Of a stretch of 64,000 nt of DNA, positions 8,051-17,412 are shown in pieces. The DNA is from Saccharicrinis carchari (lineage in GTDB: Bacteria; Bacteroidota; Bacteroidia; Bacteroidales; Marinilabiliaceae), in NCBI RefSeq assembly GCF_900182605.1, contig NZ_FXTB01000003.1:248001-312000 (forward strand), given 5' to 3'. Each line of letters starts with the position of its first letter. Positions within the stretch are counted from its first letter, which is position 1. Below the pieces are notes generated by a model. That model ran no database searches and was not told the DNA's origin. It saw nothing but the letters and a program-made list of their open reading frames with translations. Both the position numbers and the translations under genes were made by a program.

Positions 8051-8467
8051 AAGGTGGTATTTGAGTGAAGATAAAAGTTGGATTTTTGAATATCGAAAAT
8101 TAGCAAAAGATATTTGAAACAAGAATAGGTTTACCGCTATATTTTAGCGGAGAAGCAAAAGACTTATTAAAAGCATAGTTCATGAACGAAAAAGTTTTTC
8201 AGCATAATTTAAATCGTTTAAATGAAGGTTAATTTGTAACCGACTTTTTACCTGTCTTATTCAGAATGTTTTTAAATTAAGGGGTAAAATGAAGGGTGAA
8301 TAGATTTTATAGTAAGGAAATATTTATATTCGGCAACTTGTTACTTAAATAGTGATTTCTAAGCTATAATAAAGGTAACTTGTAAATAGTATTCGCGTAC
8401 ACGGATGAAGTAAATTAAGACATTAAAGTTTTTGAAATACTACAAAAGGATAATATAAAATAAGAGC
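8051..8467. other. Divergent intergenic region with an inverted repeat
   Basis: About 415 bases separate the minus-strand macroglobulin gene from the plus-strand respiratory genes and must hold promoters for both. CCGCTA (8134-8139) and TAGCGG (8145-8150) form a short inverted repeat on the macroglobulin side. No convincing ORF or exact TAnnTTTG promoter was found. Confidence 0.4.
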
Positions 8468-9421
8468 ATGGGTTTGGACAGTATGAAAAAGAATGAGCCG
8501 GATAATTCAAAGGGGAAGAATTCCCGGCGGGATTTTATGCGAAAGCTTGGATTGATAGGGGCAGCGGCCTCAACGGGAGCAGTTGTAACAGGTTTTTCAC
8601 CTGCACCCGGTGACGATGAGGAATATGTGAAAGTACTTACAGCCGATAATAAGCTGGTAGAGATTCCCAAATCACAGGTGAAGCAGGTAAAGTTAGATAC
8701 CGAGGTTTTACAGTCGCGCGGACGCGTGGGTATTGCTGGCAAGCGTTGGGTCATGGTTATTGATTTGGCCAAATGCCGGAATGCACGCGAATGCATTAAA
8801 GGCTGCCAGGAACACCATCATTTGCACCCTTACCAATATCATATTAATACCCTTGTGATGCAGGATAACCCGCAATCGGCACCGTACAACATGCCCAAGC
8901 CCTGCATGCATTGCGATAATCCACCCTGTGTATCCGTATGTCCGGTAGATGCTACCTTTAAACGGCAGGACGGTCTGGTGCTTATTGACAACGAGCGTTG
9001 TATTGGATGTAGGTTCTGTATGGCGGCCTGTCCGTATTCTGTGCGTGTGTTCAATTGGGAAAAACCTTTTCACGATCAGTTGTACAAAGAGGAGCCCATG
9101 GAATATGACGTGGAAGCCAATGTTCCGCAGCGCAAAGGTACCATTACCAAATGCTTGTTCAGTGCGGATTGTTTACGCGGTGGTGAGCTGCCTACCTGTG
9201 TTAGAGCCTGCCCCAACGGTGTTTTTTACTTTGGCGACGAAAATGAAGATGCCGTAACCAACGGAACGACCCGGGAAACGGTGATATTGAGTGAATTGTT
9301 AGAGAAAAATGCAGGGTACAGACTAATGGAGGAGTTGGGAACCAAGCCACGTGTGTATTATCTGCCGCCTAAAGACAGGGTATTCGAAACACCTGAGAAA
9401 CCGGATAATCATCATAGCTAA
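8468..9421 (+). CDS. Tat-exported [4Fe-4S] ferredoxin subunit (DmsB/NrfC/PsrB type)
   Basis: An electron-transfer subunit on the outer face of the cytoplasmic membrane. A Tat signal with SRRDFMRKLG (RR at residues 20-21) and an Ala-rich hydrophobic stretch is followed by four cysteine groups: C103/C109/C113, C146-C158 (CMHCDNPPCVSVCP), C178-C188 (CIGCRFCMAACP) and a later CLFSADC...CVRACP group. This is the layout of DmsB-like proteins with four iron-sulfur clusters. The first group has an unusual C-x5-C spacing. The NrfD-like partner follows after 121 bases. No molybdopterin catalytic subunit is encoded nearby, so it probably relays electrons from quinol to the cytochrome encoded at 10891. 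An alternative start is the ATG at 8483. Confidence 0.9.
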   Translation: MGLDSMKKNEPDNSKGKNSRRDFMRKLGLIGAAASTGAVVTGFSPAPGDDEEYVKVLTADNKLVEIPKSQVKQVKLDTEVLQSRGRVGIAGKRWVMVIDLAKCRNARECIKGCQEHHHLHPYQYHINTLVMQDNPQSAPYNMPKPCMHCDNPPCVSVCPVDATFKRQDGLVLIDNERCIGCRFCMAACPYSVRVFNWEKPFHDQLYKEEPMEYDVEANVPQRKGTITKCLFSADCLRGGELPTCVRACPNGVFYFGDENEDAVTNGTTRETVILSELLEKNAGYRLMEELGTKPRVYYLPPKDRVFETPEKPDNHHS

Positions 9422-9542
9422 GCTATATAATTTTTTGTTAATAGGTGTATAAACTAGCGATTGTAAATGCGTCTAATGTCTATTATCTAAAATCTAACAA
9501 TCTGTTTTTATTATAAAATGCACCTCTATAAATTTTATACGA

Positions 9543-10880
9543 ATGTCGGATCATAATACTAAAATTAATAAGGAAAAGCTCGACAAAATAGCCACGGATG
9601 TGCTTAAACCGGTAGGGTTTAACAATGCCTTTGTAAATTGGATGCTGTTTTTAACCATGGCACTGCTGGCCTGTATTTATGCCTATATTATCCAGTATAA
9701 CAAAGGATTGGTAGTTACCGGAATGCGCGATATGGTGAGCTGGGGCATGTACATTGCGAATTTTGTGTTTTTTGTTGCCACCGCACTGGTGGGTATGCTC
9801 ATAAGTGGCGTTATTGGCTTGTTGGGTTATCAATGGATAAAACCCATTACCCGAATTGCAGAGATTATTGCCGTGGCCTTTGCTGCTGTTGCAGGATTAG
9901 TCATTGTTTCGGACATGGGACGACCCGAACGTTTGCATCATGTATTTTTATATGGTCGGGTGCAGTCGCCTATATTATGGGATGTAACGGTGGTGAGTAC
10001 CTACCTGGTTATCAGCTTCCTGCTGTACTTACTGCCCTTGATACCTGATTTGGCTATAGCACGGGGCAGGATGTCGAAAGCGCCTAAATGGCAAATGAAG
10101 CTCTACGAAATCCTGTCTTTTAACTGGACGCACCATCCCAAGCAATATAAAATGCTGTTTAATGCCACGCGCGTGCTAATCATTTTAATTATCCCAACAG
10201 CCTTTGCCATTCATACGGTTACTTCATGGTTGCTGGCGGTAAACTCGCGCAGCGGCTGGGACAGCACCATTTTTGGTCCCTACTTTTTAACGGGAGCTTT
10301 TGTTACCGGTATGGCTGCAGTTATTATTGCCGTATTCTTTTTCCGAAACAACTATAAATTGCGCGAATATCTTCACGAGCCTTTGTTTGATAAGATGGGC
10401 AAATTGTTGGAGTTTGTTTGTGTAATATATTTTTATTTTAACCTGAACGAGTTTGTGGTACCTGCCTATAAAATGAAGGAGTTTGATGCCATACACATAC
10501 ATGAGCTCTTTGCGGGCAGACATGCCGTTATGTTCTGGTTTTCGCAAATATTTGGTTTGGTGATACCTATGATTGTATTGTTATGGAAGCCTTTCCGTAA
10601 ACCATTACCCTTATTTATCATCGCCTTGTTTGTAATGGTAGGTGCCTGGTTAAAACGCTATATCATCGTTATCCCCACCATGGAACATCCCTTTTTGCCT
10701 GTACAGTTCTTACCTAACGAGTGGGTGGTGTATCAACCTACTGTTATTGAGGGGGCAGTTACCGCCGGCTCCATTATATTGGGTATAATGATTATATCGG
10801 TGCTGGCCAAGCTGTTCCCGGTAATACCCATCTGGGAAATGGCAGAAGAAGAGGAAGAAACTAAAACCAAAATTATTTAA
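9543..10880 (+). CDS. NrfD/PsrC-like integral membrane subunit
   Basis: A 445-residue polytopic membrane protein with about ten hydrophobic segments, of the polysulfide reductase NrfD family. These proteins bind the membrane quinone and pass electrons to or from a partner iron-sulfur protein; related subunits (ActC/ActF) occur in alternative complex III. The N-terminus is cytoplasmic and charged, and the C-terminus is acidic (AEEEEETKTK). It lies between the Tat-exported ferredoxin gene and a cytochrome c gene that begins 10 bases downstream, so the three probably form one complex. The exact quinone chemistry cannot be read from sequence. Confidence 0.88.
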   Translation: MSDHNTKINKEKLDKIATDVLKPVGFNNAFVNWMLFLTMALLACIYAYIIQYNKGLVVTGMRDMVSWGMYIANFVFFVATALVGMLISGVIGLLGYQWIKPITRIAEIIAVAFAAVAGLVIVSDMGRPERLHHVFLYGRVQSPILWDVTVVSTYLVISFLLYLLPLIPDLAIARGRMSKAPKWQMKLYEILSFNWTHHPKQYKMLFNATRVLIILIIPTAFAIHTVTSWLLAVNSRSGWDSTIFGPYFLTGAFVTGMAAVIIAVFFFRNNYKLREYLHEPLFDKMGKLLEFVCVIYFYFNLNEFVVPAYKMKEFDAIHIHELFAGRHAVMFWFSQIFGLVIPMIVLLWKPFRKPLPLFIIALFVMVGAWLKRYIIVIPTMEHPFLPVQFLPNEWVVYQPTVIEGAVTAGSIILGIMIISVLAKLFPVIPIWEMAEEEEETKTKII

Positions 10881-10890
10881 CACAGCAGCA

Positions 10891-11820
10891 ATGAACAAGT
10901 TTTTTTTAACCTTAATTATTTGTACTTGTGCTGTACTTAAATTATCAGCGCAAGCAGACTGGGTAGTGCCCGCCGAGCATCAGGGCAAGTTGAGCCCGGT
11001 GCAGTTTACTGAATCCATGCAACAGTCGGGAGCTGATATTTTTGCGGCACAATGCCAGGTTTGTCATGGCATGCCGGGACAGGGCAATTTTAACGCCATG
11101 CTCGTTCCATCACCCGGCGACCCTGCTTCGCAACAGTTTCAGCGCAATACCGATGGTGCCATGTTTTATAAAATCAGCGAGGGACGGGCCACGATGCCAT
11201 CTTTTAAAAGTGCTTTAAGCAAAGCGGATATATGGAGTGTTATATCGTATGTGCGTAGTTTTAACCCCACCTACGTTCAGGAAACAGCCGAGAAAATAGA
11301 AACCAATATACCTGAAGGAACACTTTTATCCTTGGGGCTGAGATACGATGAAAATAAAAAGGCAGTGGAAGTTAAGTTGACCGGAACTTTAAACCAAAGC
11401 ACGAATCCCGTGGGTGGGGTGGCTATTCAATTAGAAGCCAAAAGGTATTTCGGTAATTTGACCTTGGGGGATGCAAAAAATACCAACAAAGAGGGCTTGG
11501 CTTATTTTCCCTGGGATGGCACTTTGCCCGGCGATAGCTTGGGTAATGTGCACCTGATTGCACAAATAGAACAATCCGAAGCTTATGGCGAAGTAAAAGC
11601 AGAAAAAACGCTGGCCATAGGTAAGGTGAACGACAAGCCCGCCTTAAACAAGGAAAGAGCCATGTGGAATACCGTGGACAAAGCGCCGCTTTGGATTATA
11701 ATCGGCTTTAGCGGTGCGGTTGTAACAGCTTGGTTCTTTATATTCTATGTGCTTTTTATGGTGCGAAAAGTATATGTGTTGGGTAAAGAACCGATAGCTG
11801 ACGACCAAAAGGTAATATAA
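10891..11820 (+). CDS. Membrane-anchored monohaem cytochrome c
   Basis: Signal peptide (residues 1-20, cleavage near LSAQA), then one cytochrome c domain with haem motif CQVCH near residue 55 and a probable distal methionine in ATMPSF. A beta-rich domain (about 150-245) resembling an Ig or transthyretin-like fold comes next, then a C-terminal membrane helix (about 268-292) with a short basic tail. In this place it would accept electrons from the NrfD/ferredoxin module and pass them to the cbb3 oxidase encoded immediately downstream. The fused beta-rich domain has no assigned role. Confidence 0.85.
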   Translation: MNKFFLTLIICTCAVLKLSAQADWVVPAEHQGKLSPVQFTESMQQSGADIFAAQCQVCHGMPGQGNFNAMLVPSPGDPASQQFQRNTDGAMFYKISEGRATMPSFKSALSKADIWSVISYVRSFNPTYVQETAEKIETNIPEGTLLSLGLRYDENKKAVEVKLTGTLNQSTNPVGGVAIQLEAKRYFGNLTLGDAKNTNKEGLAYFPWDGTLPGDSLGNVHLIAQIEQSEAYGEVKAEKTLAIGKVNDKPALNKERAMWNTVDKAPLWIIIGFSGAVVTAWFFIFYVLFMVRKVYVLGKEPIADDQKVI

Positions 11821-11832
11821 AAAACACTTGCC

Positions 11833-12033
11833 ATGAATATACTTTATTTATTGGTAGGGGTAAGTTTATTGGCGGCACTGGTTTTTTTGGGCGTGTTTAT
11901 CTGGGCCGTAAAATCAGGCCAGTACGAAGATACTTATTCATCATCGGTGCGCATATTATTTGATGATGAAGATTTATCGGATGATGACAACGAAACGCAA
12001 GCCGAAGAAGATAAAAACGAAGTTGACAAGTAA
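11833..12033 (+). CDS. ccoS: Cbb3 oxidase maturation protein CcoS
   Basis: A 66-residue protein with one N-terminal membrane helix (residues 3-26), then the family signature WAVKSGQYEDTYSSSVRILF followed by an acidic DDED tail. CcoS is needed to insert the haem and copper cofactors into the cbb3 oxidase core. The gene begins 12 bases after the cytochrome c gene and precedes ccoNO. Length and motif match the family closely. Confidence 0.93.
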   Translation: MNILYLLVGVSLLAALVFLGVFIWAVKSGQYEDTYSSSVRILFDDEDLSDDDNETQAEEDKNEVDK

Positions 12034-12052
12034 AAAAATAAATACGATCGTC

Positions 12053-12068
12053 AATCCCGGCAGGGATT
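12053..12068. repeat. Short hairpin between ccoS and ccoNO
   Basis: AATCCC (12053-12058) and GGGATT (12063-12068) form an inverted repeat in the 70-base gap. The style (three-base C/G blocks in an AT context) resembles the hairpins at 17413-17552, so both may belong to a dispersed intergenic repeat family. Confidence 0.45.
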
Positions 12069-12103
12069 TAAACGATAGAGATTCAAACATTAGAGATTGA
12101 GCA

Positions 12104-14305
12104 ATGGAGATTCAAAAATTTAAATACGACAATACAATTGTACGTAACTTTACCGTGGCAACCTTAGTGTGGGGAGCAGTAGCTTTGGTAGTTGGTTTGT
12201 TAGCTGCCTTACAGCTCGCCTATCCGGTTTTTAACCTTGGACTCGAGTATACCTCCTTTGGCAGGGTTCGTCCGGTGCATACCAATGCCGTTATTTTTGC
12301 ATTTATTGGCAATGCCATGTTTGCCGGTATTTATTACTCCCTGCAACGCTTGCTCAAGGCCAGGCTTTTTAACGACTTAATCAGTAAAATCCATTTTTGG
12401 AGCTGGCAGCTGGTCATTGTCCTGGCAGCTGTTACCTTGCTGCTGGGTTTTACCACCGCCAAAGAGTACGCCGAGCTCGAATGGCCCATCGACATATTGA
12501 TAGCCATATCGTGGGTACTCTTCGGTTGGAATATGATAGGTACCATCATTAAACGGCGGGTAAAGCATATATATGCCGCTGCATGGTGGTATCTCGCCAC
12601 TTTTTTGGCGGTGGCCATATTGCATATCGTCAATTCCATTGAAATACCTGTATCTCTTTTTAAAAGCTACCCTGTTTATGCCGGAGCACAAGATGCACTG
12701 GTGCAATGGTGGTACGGACACAATGCCGTAGCCTTTTTTCTGACAACTCCCTGGTTGGGTATAATGTATTATTATCTGCCTAAGGCATCCAACAGGCCCA
12801 TTTATTCCTATCAACTGTCTATTATCCATTTCTGGACCCTCATATTTTTATATATGTGGACAGGGCCGCACCACTTGTTGTATAATGCCCTGCCCGATTG
12901 GCTACAAGCGCTTGGTGTAACTTTTTCAATTATGCTGATAGCACCCTCGTGGGGCGGTATGATTAATGGATTGCTCACCCTGCGTGGCGCATGGGACGAA
13001 GTAAGTGAAAGAGCCGACCTCAAATTTATTGTGGTGGCTTTGATTGCCTATGGTATGGCCACCTTCGAGGGGCCCATGATGTCATTGAAAACAGTAAATG
13101 CCATCAGCCACTTTACCGACTGGACCATCGCCCATACACATATAGCCGGCATGGGCTGGAACGGCGGACTTATTTTTGGTATGTTTTATTGGCTGGTGCC
13201 GCGTATGTTTAAAACAAAACTGTACTCGAGCAAACTGGCCAATGCCCATTTTTGGATTGCTACACTTGGTATCCTGTTGTTTGCCATTCCCCTTTATTGG
13301 GCTGCTATTACGCAATGGCTCATGCTAAAAGAGTATACCCCAACAGGTTCGTTGGCTTATCCTAACTTCCTGGAAACAACTATACAAATACTTCCACTTT
13401 ATACCTTTAGGATTGTAGGTGGCGTATTGTTCCTTACCGGTTTTATCATGTTTTTATATAATATGATGAAGACCATGAAAATGGGACATATGGTGCCGGA
13501 CGAGCCGGCGGAAGCCCCGGCACTGGTCAATCCTGCCAAAAGAAATCCCGACCGTGAAACAACCCACAGGTGGTTAGAACGCAGAGGGGTACGATTTAGT
13601 GTTTTTGTTTTTATTGCGGTAGCCATCGGTGGGGCAGTGGAAATTATACCACTGTTAAGCGTGGAATCAAACATACCTAAAATTGAAGCTGTAAAACCCT
13701 ATACGCCGCTCGAACTAACCGGTCGCGACCTTTATATATCTAACGGATGCTACAATTGCCATTCGCAACAGATACGCCCCTTGCGATGGGAGACCGACCG
13801 ATACGGGGAATATTCCAAGATTGGGGAGTTTGTGTACGATTATCCGTTCCAATGGGGATCGCGGCGCACAGGTCCCGATTTGGCGCGGGCCGGATACCTC
13901 GGCGATATGTCCATAGGTGGTTCAACCACCTACAAAACGGCAGTGTGGCATTACAATCACTTTATGGAGCCCCTGGAGATGAACCCACAAACCATCATGC
14001 CTGCCTATCCTTGGCTGGCCGAAAATGAAGTGGATCTTGATATAGTACCCAAGAAAATTAAGGTGATGCAAACGCTGGGTGTTCCGTATCGTGCAGGTTA
14101 TGCAGAGGAAGCCATCGAGGATTATATGAAGCAGGCTAATAAAATTGTGGAGGATTTAAAAGCATCCGGTATCGAGATTGAGCCTGACAAGGAGATGATT
14201 GCCCTGATTGCCTATTTACATAAATTGGGCAGGGATATTTCTGGAGTAGAAGACGAAACCGGTATTGATGTCCTGCCTGCCGATATGTCGGGAGTAAATA
14301 ATTAA
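12104..14305 (+). CDS. ccoNO: Cbb3-type cytochrome c oxidase, fused CcoN-CcoO subunits
   Basis: The catalytic core of a high-affinity proton-pumping terminal oxidase, with subunits I and II joined in one 733-residue chain, as is usual in Bacteroidota. The CcoN part (1-about 460) has twelve or so helices. Metal ligands are visible: H59 in VHTNAV for low-spin haem, H206, H256 and H257 (WYGHNA, GPHH) for CuB, and H344/H346 in AHTHIAGMGW for the haems. The CcoO part begins after the helix near 497-515 and carries haem motif CYNCHSQQIRP (549-559), with a likely axial Met in TIMPAYPWL. It uses electrons from CcoP and the upstream cytochrome to reduce oxygen. Confidence 0.97.
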   Translation: MEIQKFKYDNTIVRNFTVATLVWGAVALVVGLLAALQLAYPVFNLGLEYTSFGRVRPVHTNAVIFAFIGNAMFAGIYYSLQRLLKARLFNDLISKIHFWSWQLVIVLAAVTLLLGFTTAKEYAELEWPIDILIAISWVLFGWNMIGTIIKRRVKHIYAAAWWYLATFLAVAILHIVNSIEIPVSLFKSYPVYAGAQDALVQWWYGHNAVAFFLTTPWLGIMYYYLPKASNRPIYSYQLSIIHFWTLIFLYMWTGPHHLLYNALPDWLQALGVTFSIMLIAPSWGGMINGLLTLRGAWDEVSERADLKFIVVALIAYGMATFEGPMMSLKTVNAISHFTDWTIAHTHIAGMGWNGGLIFGMFYWLVPRMFKTKLYSSKLANAHFWIATLGILLFAIPLYWAAITQWLMLKEYTPTGSLAYPNFLETTIQILPLYTFRIVGGVLFLTGFIMFLYNMMKTMKMGHMVPDEPAEAPALVNPAKRNPDRETTHRWLERRGVRFSVFVFIAVAIGGAVEIIPLLSVESNIPKIEAVKPYTPLELTGRDLYISNGCYNCHSQQIRPLRWETDRYGEYSKIGEFVYDYPFQWGSRRTGPDLARAGYLGDMSIGGSTTYKTAVWHYNHFMEPLEMNPQTIMPAYPWLAENEVDLDIVPKKIKVMQTLGVPYRAGYAEEAIEDYMKQANKIVEDLKASGIEIEPDKEMIALIAYLHKLGRDISGVEDETGIDVLPADMSGVNN

Positions 14306-14340
14306 ATACTATTGTAAAAGGCTGCAATTCGCTATAAAAA

Positions 14341-14370
14341 ACCTCTGATTTCCCTATAACGGATAGAGGT
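14341..14370 (+). promoter_or_regulatory. Weak inverted repeat between ccoNO and ccoQ
   Basis: ACCTCT (14341-14346) and AGAGGT (14365-14370) can pair across an 18-base loop in the 150-base gap after ccoNO. There is no T-tract; it could reduce read-through or stabilise the ccoNO message. Low certainty. Confidence 0.3.
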
Positions 14371-14455
14371 AATTACTAAAGAGAATTAATAGAATAGAGA
14401 GTTGACTTAAAAGTACAAATTAGGTAAAAAAGGAGCATCTTTCAAATCTGGGTAT

Positions 14456-14662
14456 ATGGGATATGTAAGCGAAGTATTAAAAGGAGTAAACGGTATCCAA
14501 TGGTATTACATTATTGGTATAGCTATATTTATTATCCTGTTTGTTATCATAGTTTATAAAACCATACGTACGCCAAAATCGGAGTTAAACAAATACAAGA
14601 ACTCCATTTTGGATGAGGATACCGAAGATGCGGACAATCAGATAAATGAAAAAAATAAGTAA
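14456..14662 (+). CDS. ccoQ: Cbb3 oxidase subunit CcoQ/FixQ-like
   Basis: A 68-residue protein with a single membrane helix (residues about 18-37) followed by the basic stretch YKTIRTPKSEL and an acidic tail. Size, topology and position between ccoNO and ccoP fit CcoQ, a small subunit that stabilises the oxidase. Sequence conservation in this family is low, so position carries much of the call. Its stop lies two bases before the ccoP start codon, suggesting translational coupling. Confidence 0.8.
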   Translation: MGYVSEVLKGVNGIQWYYIIGIAIFIILFVIIVYKTIRTPKSELNKYKNSILDEDTEDADNQINEKNK

Positions 14663-14664
14663 GT

Positions 14665-15243
14665 ATGAGCCACGATAAAGAAATTGAAGATAAGCACGAC
14701 GACATTGAGTCGCACGAGTACGACGGAATCCGGGAGAGGAACAATCCGGCTCCCTTGTGGATTACCCTGTTATTTTTAGTTACTATCGGTTTTTCACTGT
14801 TTTACCTGGTGCACTACTTTGGCTACCCGGGTAATGAGCGCGATCAGGCCAGTGAGTATGCCAAATCGGTAGCCGAGTGGGACGCCAAAATGGCGGAGAT
14901 AAAAGCGGCCAACCAAGCCGATATGCCCGAGCTAAGCATGGCCCAGATGATTGAAAAAGGGAAAGGCCTGTACGAAAAAAATGCCTGTATGGCCTGCCAT
15001 GGCACAGGTGGCGAGGGTAACTCCATAGGCCCCAACCTTACCGACAACTACTGGATAAACGGATGCAGTCTCGAAGAGGTGATAGACGTAATAGCCAACG
15101 GAAGGCCCACAAAAGGTATGACGCCCTACAAAAATATGATGCAGGAGGAAGAAATAAAATACCTGGCCAACTATATCTTAAATGCTATGGTAGGTTCATC
15201 GCCGGCCAATCCAAAAGAACCGCAGGGAGAGGAATGTGAATAG
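14665..15243 (+). CDS. ccoP: Cbb3 oxidase subunit CcoP, monohaem form
   Basis: Subunit III, which passes electrons into CcoO. The N-terminus has the typical HEYDGIRERNNPAPLW signature leading into one membrane helix (31-50). A single cytochrome c domain follows with CMACHG at 108-113 and a likely axial Met in KGMTPYKN. Proteobacterial CcoP has two haem domains; at 192 residues this version has one. The start is two bases after the ccoQ stop. Confidence 0.94.
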   Translation: MSHDKEIEDKHDDIESHEYDGIRERNNPAPLWITLLFLVTIGFSLFYLVHYFGYPGNERDQASEYAKSVAEWDAKMAEIKAANQADMPELSMAQMIEKGKGLYEKNACMACHGTGGEGNSIGPNLTDNYWINGCSLEEVIDVIANGRPTKGMTPYKNMMQEEEIKYLANYILNAMVGSSPANPKEPQGEECE

Positions 15244-15432
15244 GGGGATTGAGATTTTACATCGTTTTTAAATTAATTCAACATTGCGGATTAATAAGAT
15301 TCTGTAATATCATCTACTAGTTGTACATTGGCATCAAAAGAACCCGGGATGCATACCATACGAACTGTACTCGGATCATTTTTTTTATAGCAAGGCAACC
15401 AAACCGTCAGATCAATAATACTTTCTCTACAC

Positions 15433-16794
15433 ATGCATTCCCCCATAGAAAAAACATTTCGCGAACGACCCGATAACATTGACGAAAAAGGTAAGCGTAA
15501 ATGGATAAAAGCACGGCAGCCCAAAGGCAAGTGGTACACCCGGCGAACCGTGGTGGCTATTTTTCTGTTGGTGTTTTTCATCGTAGCACCCATTATTAAA
15601 ATTGGCGGTAAGCCTTTTATGCTTATTGATGTGATAAACCGTAAGTTCCATCTGTTTGGCGCCACCGTGTATTCGCAGGACAGTGAGATAATGGCCTTAC
15701 TAATGGCAACGGTGGTTATCTTTATCGTACTCTTTACTTCGGTGTTTGGCAGGTTTTGGTGTGGATGGGCTTGTCCGCATACGGTTTTTATGGAGATGGT
15801 ATATCGCCGGATAGAGTATATGTTCCACGGGAATTATCAACGTGGGAAACGTAAAAAAACGCCTACAAAATTAAGCATCGCATTAAAGTATGTCTTGTTT
15901 TTCCTGGTCACGCTGTTTTTCACCAATGTATTTATCATGTGGTTTACCGGTCCCGCACAATTATGGGTGATATGGCAAAGTCCGCTAGGCGAATATTGGG
16001 AGGTGTATGCTGCCATGGCAGCGGTAAGCGGTTTTTACTTTTGGATATATTCCTACCTGCGCGAAGGCGTTTGCACCATGTTTTGCCCCTATGGCCGTAT
16101 GCAGGGCGTTTTGCTGGATAGCAAATCTATAACGGTGGCTTACGATTACAAACGGGGCGAACCGCGTAAGGTTAAGGGCGATTGCATCGATTGTGGTGCT
16201 TGCATTGCGGTGTGCCCCACGGGTATCGACATAAAAAACGGCACCCAGTTAGAGTGCGTTAACTGCACCGCCTGTATCGACGAGTGCAATATCGTGATGA
16301 AAAGAATTGGCCGTCCGAAAAACCTGATTCGCTTTACCTCTAAATACAGTATCGAAACCGGTAAAAGCAGTATCAAAAGCGTGCGTACCTTTGCCTATGC
16401 TGGGGTTTTGCTGGTGTTGCTTACTGCCTTGGTGGCCGCTGTATCCATACGTACCGAAATAGATGCTTCGCTATTGCGAATGCCGGGTACGATGTTTCAG
16501 GAAGCGGCCAATGATACCATATCGAACATTTATAGGCTAAAGATTGTGAACAAAACCGATGGATTTAAAAAGTTAAAGCTAAAGGTGTTAAAACCTATCA
16601 ACAGTACATTTTATTTGTCCGAACATCCTATTCATCTAAATGAAAATGGTAGTTTTGACGGCGTAATTATCCTAAAGCGGGGCAAAGCCGATATCAGCGC
16701 CAAAAATGCAGCGGTTGAGCTGGGCTTATATTACAATAACAGGTTGTTGGAAACAACTACGGCTACCTTTAAGGCGCCATTGGGAGAAAAGTAA
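15433..16794 (+). CDS. ccoG: Cbb3 oxidase accessory protein CcoG (polyferredoxin)
   Basis: A 453-residue membrane iron-sulfur protein needed for cbb3 assembly; in studied species CcoG reduces copper(II) for delivery to the oxidase. Helices lie near residues 37-55, 85-105, 150-175 and 190-205. The membrane-proximal cysteine motifs WCGWACPH and CTMFCPYGR are present, followed by two ferredoxin motifs (CIDCGACIAVCPTG and CVNCTACIDECN). Another helix (about 319-337) and a C-terminal Ig-like domain ending near KAPLGEK complete it. Gene order after ccoP matches known operons. Confidence 0.95.
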   Translation: MHSPIEKTFRERPDNIDEKGKRKWIKARQPKGKWYTRRTVVAIFLLVFFIVAPIIKIGGKPFMLIDVINRKFHLFGATVYSQDSEIMALLMATVVIFIVLFTSVFGRFWCGWACPHTVFMEMVYRRIEYMFHGNYQRGKRKKTPTKLSIALKYVLFFLVTLFFTNVFIMWFTGPAQLWVIWQSPLGEYWEVYAAMAAVSGFYFWIYSYLREGVCTMFCPYGRMQGVLLDSKSITVAYDYKRGEPRKVKGDCIDCGACIAVCPTGIDIKNGTQLECVNCTACIDECNIVMKRIGRPKNLIRFTSKYSIETGKSSIKSVRTFAYAGVLLVLLTALVAAVSIRTEIDASLLRMPGTMFQEAANDTISNIYRLKIVNKTDGFKKLKLKVLKPINSTFYLSEHPIHLNENGSFDGVIILKRGKADISAKNAAVELGLYYNNRLLETTTATFKAPLGEK

Positions 16795-16864
16795 AATAAT
16801 AAACTAAAAATATTGATTGTATTATCTTAATATTGGATACGCATATTTTAATACGAATTACAAC

Positions 16865-17305
16865 ATGAAATTAAATTGGGGACATGGCATATTAGTTTTC
16901 TTCGTTATATTTTTTACCTGGATTATTTCCTTTGTGGTTTTTTCGCTGGGCGAGAACAACGACCTGGTAACCAAGGATTATTACCGGCAGGGAGCTGAAT
17001 ATTCATTGAAGATGGAGACGGATAAGAGGTCGGCGGTGTATAAGGATAGCATATCTATACAAAACGAAAATACGGGAGTAAAAGTCCTTTTTGCCGCTTC
17101 TTTGGCTACAGATGGGGTTGAAAAACAAATTTATTTTTACAGGGCTTCGGATAAAAAACACGATGTCACCTTACTTGTACCGTCAGGCCAGGATGGAATT
17201 TTTATTGATGGTGATAGACTGGTAAAAGGAAGGTACAATGTATCTGTTTCGTGGGGAAAAGATGAGGGTAAATATATGGTTTCAAAAGATTTTGTTGTGC
17301 GATAA
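16865..17305 (+). CDS. ccoH: CcoH/FixH family protein
   Basis: An assembly factor for the cbb3 oxidase that stays with the complex. I chose the ATG at 16865 (MKLNWGHGILVFF), which puts one membrane helix at residues 8-30, and not the longer frame from 16817. The helix is followed by the conserved region with DLVTKDYYRQG, and a beta-rich periplasmic FixH domain of about 110 residues. It lies between ccoG and ccoH2/ccoI as expected. Confidence 0.9.
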   Translation: MKLNWGHGILVFFVIFFTWIISFVVFSLGENNDLVTKDYYRQGAEYSLKMETDKRSAVYKDSISIQNENTGVKVLFAASLATDGVEKQIYFYRASDKKHDVTLLVPSGQDGIFIDGDRLVKGRYNVSVSWGKDEGKYMVSKDFVVR

Positions 17306-17412
17306 GATGTGTTTAGCACAACAACGTTTGTTGGACGACGATAAGATAATATTCTGCATTGGATGATATTTTTATGGCAATGCAATTACCCTGATAAAGC
17401 AAATTATAGGGG

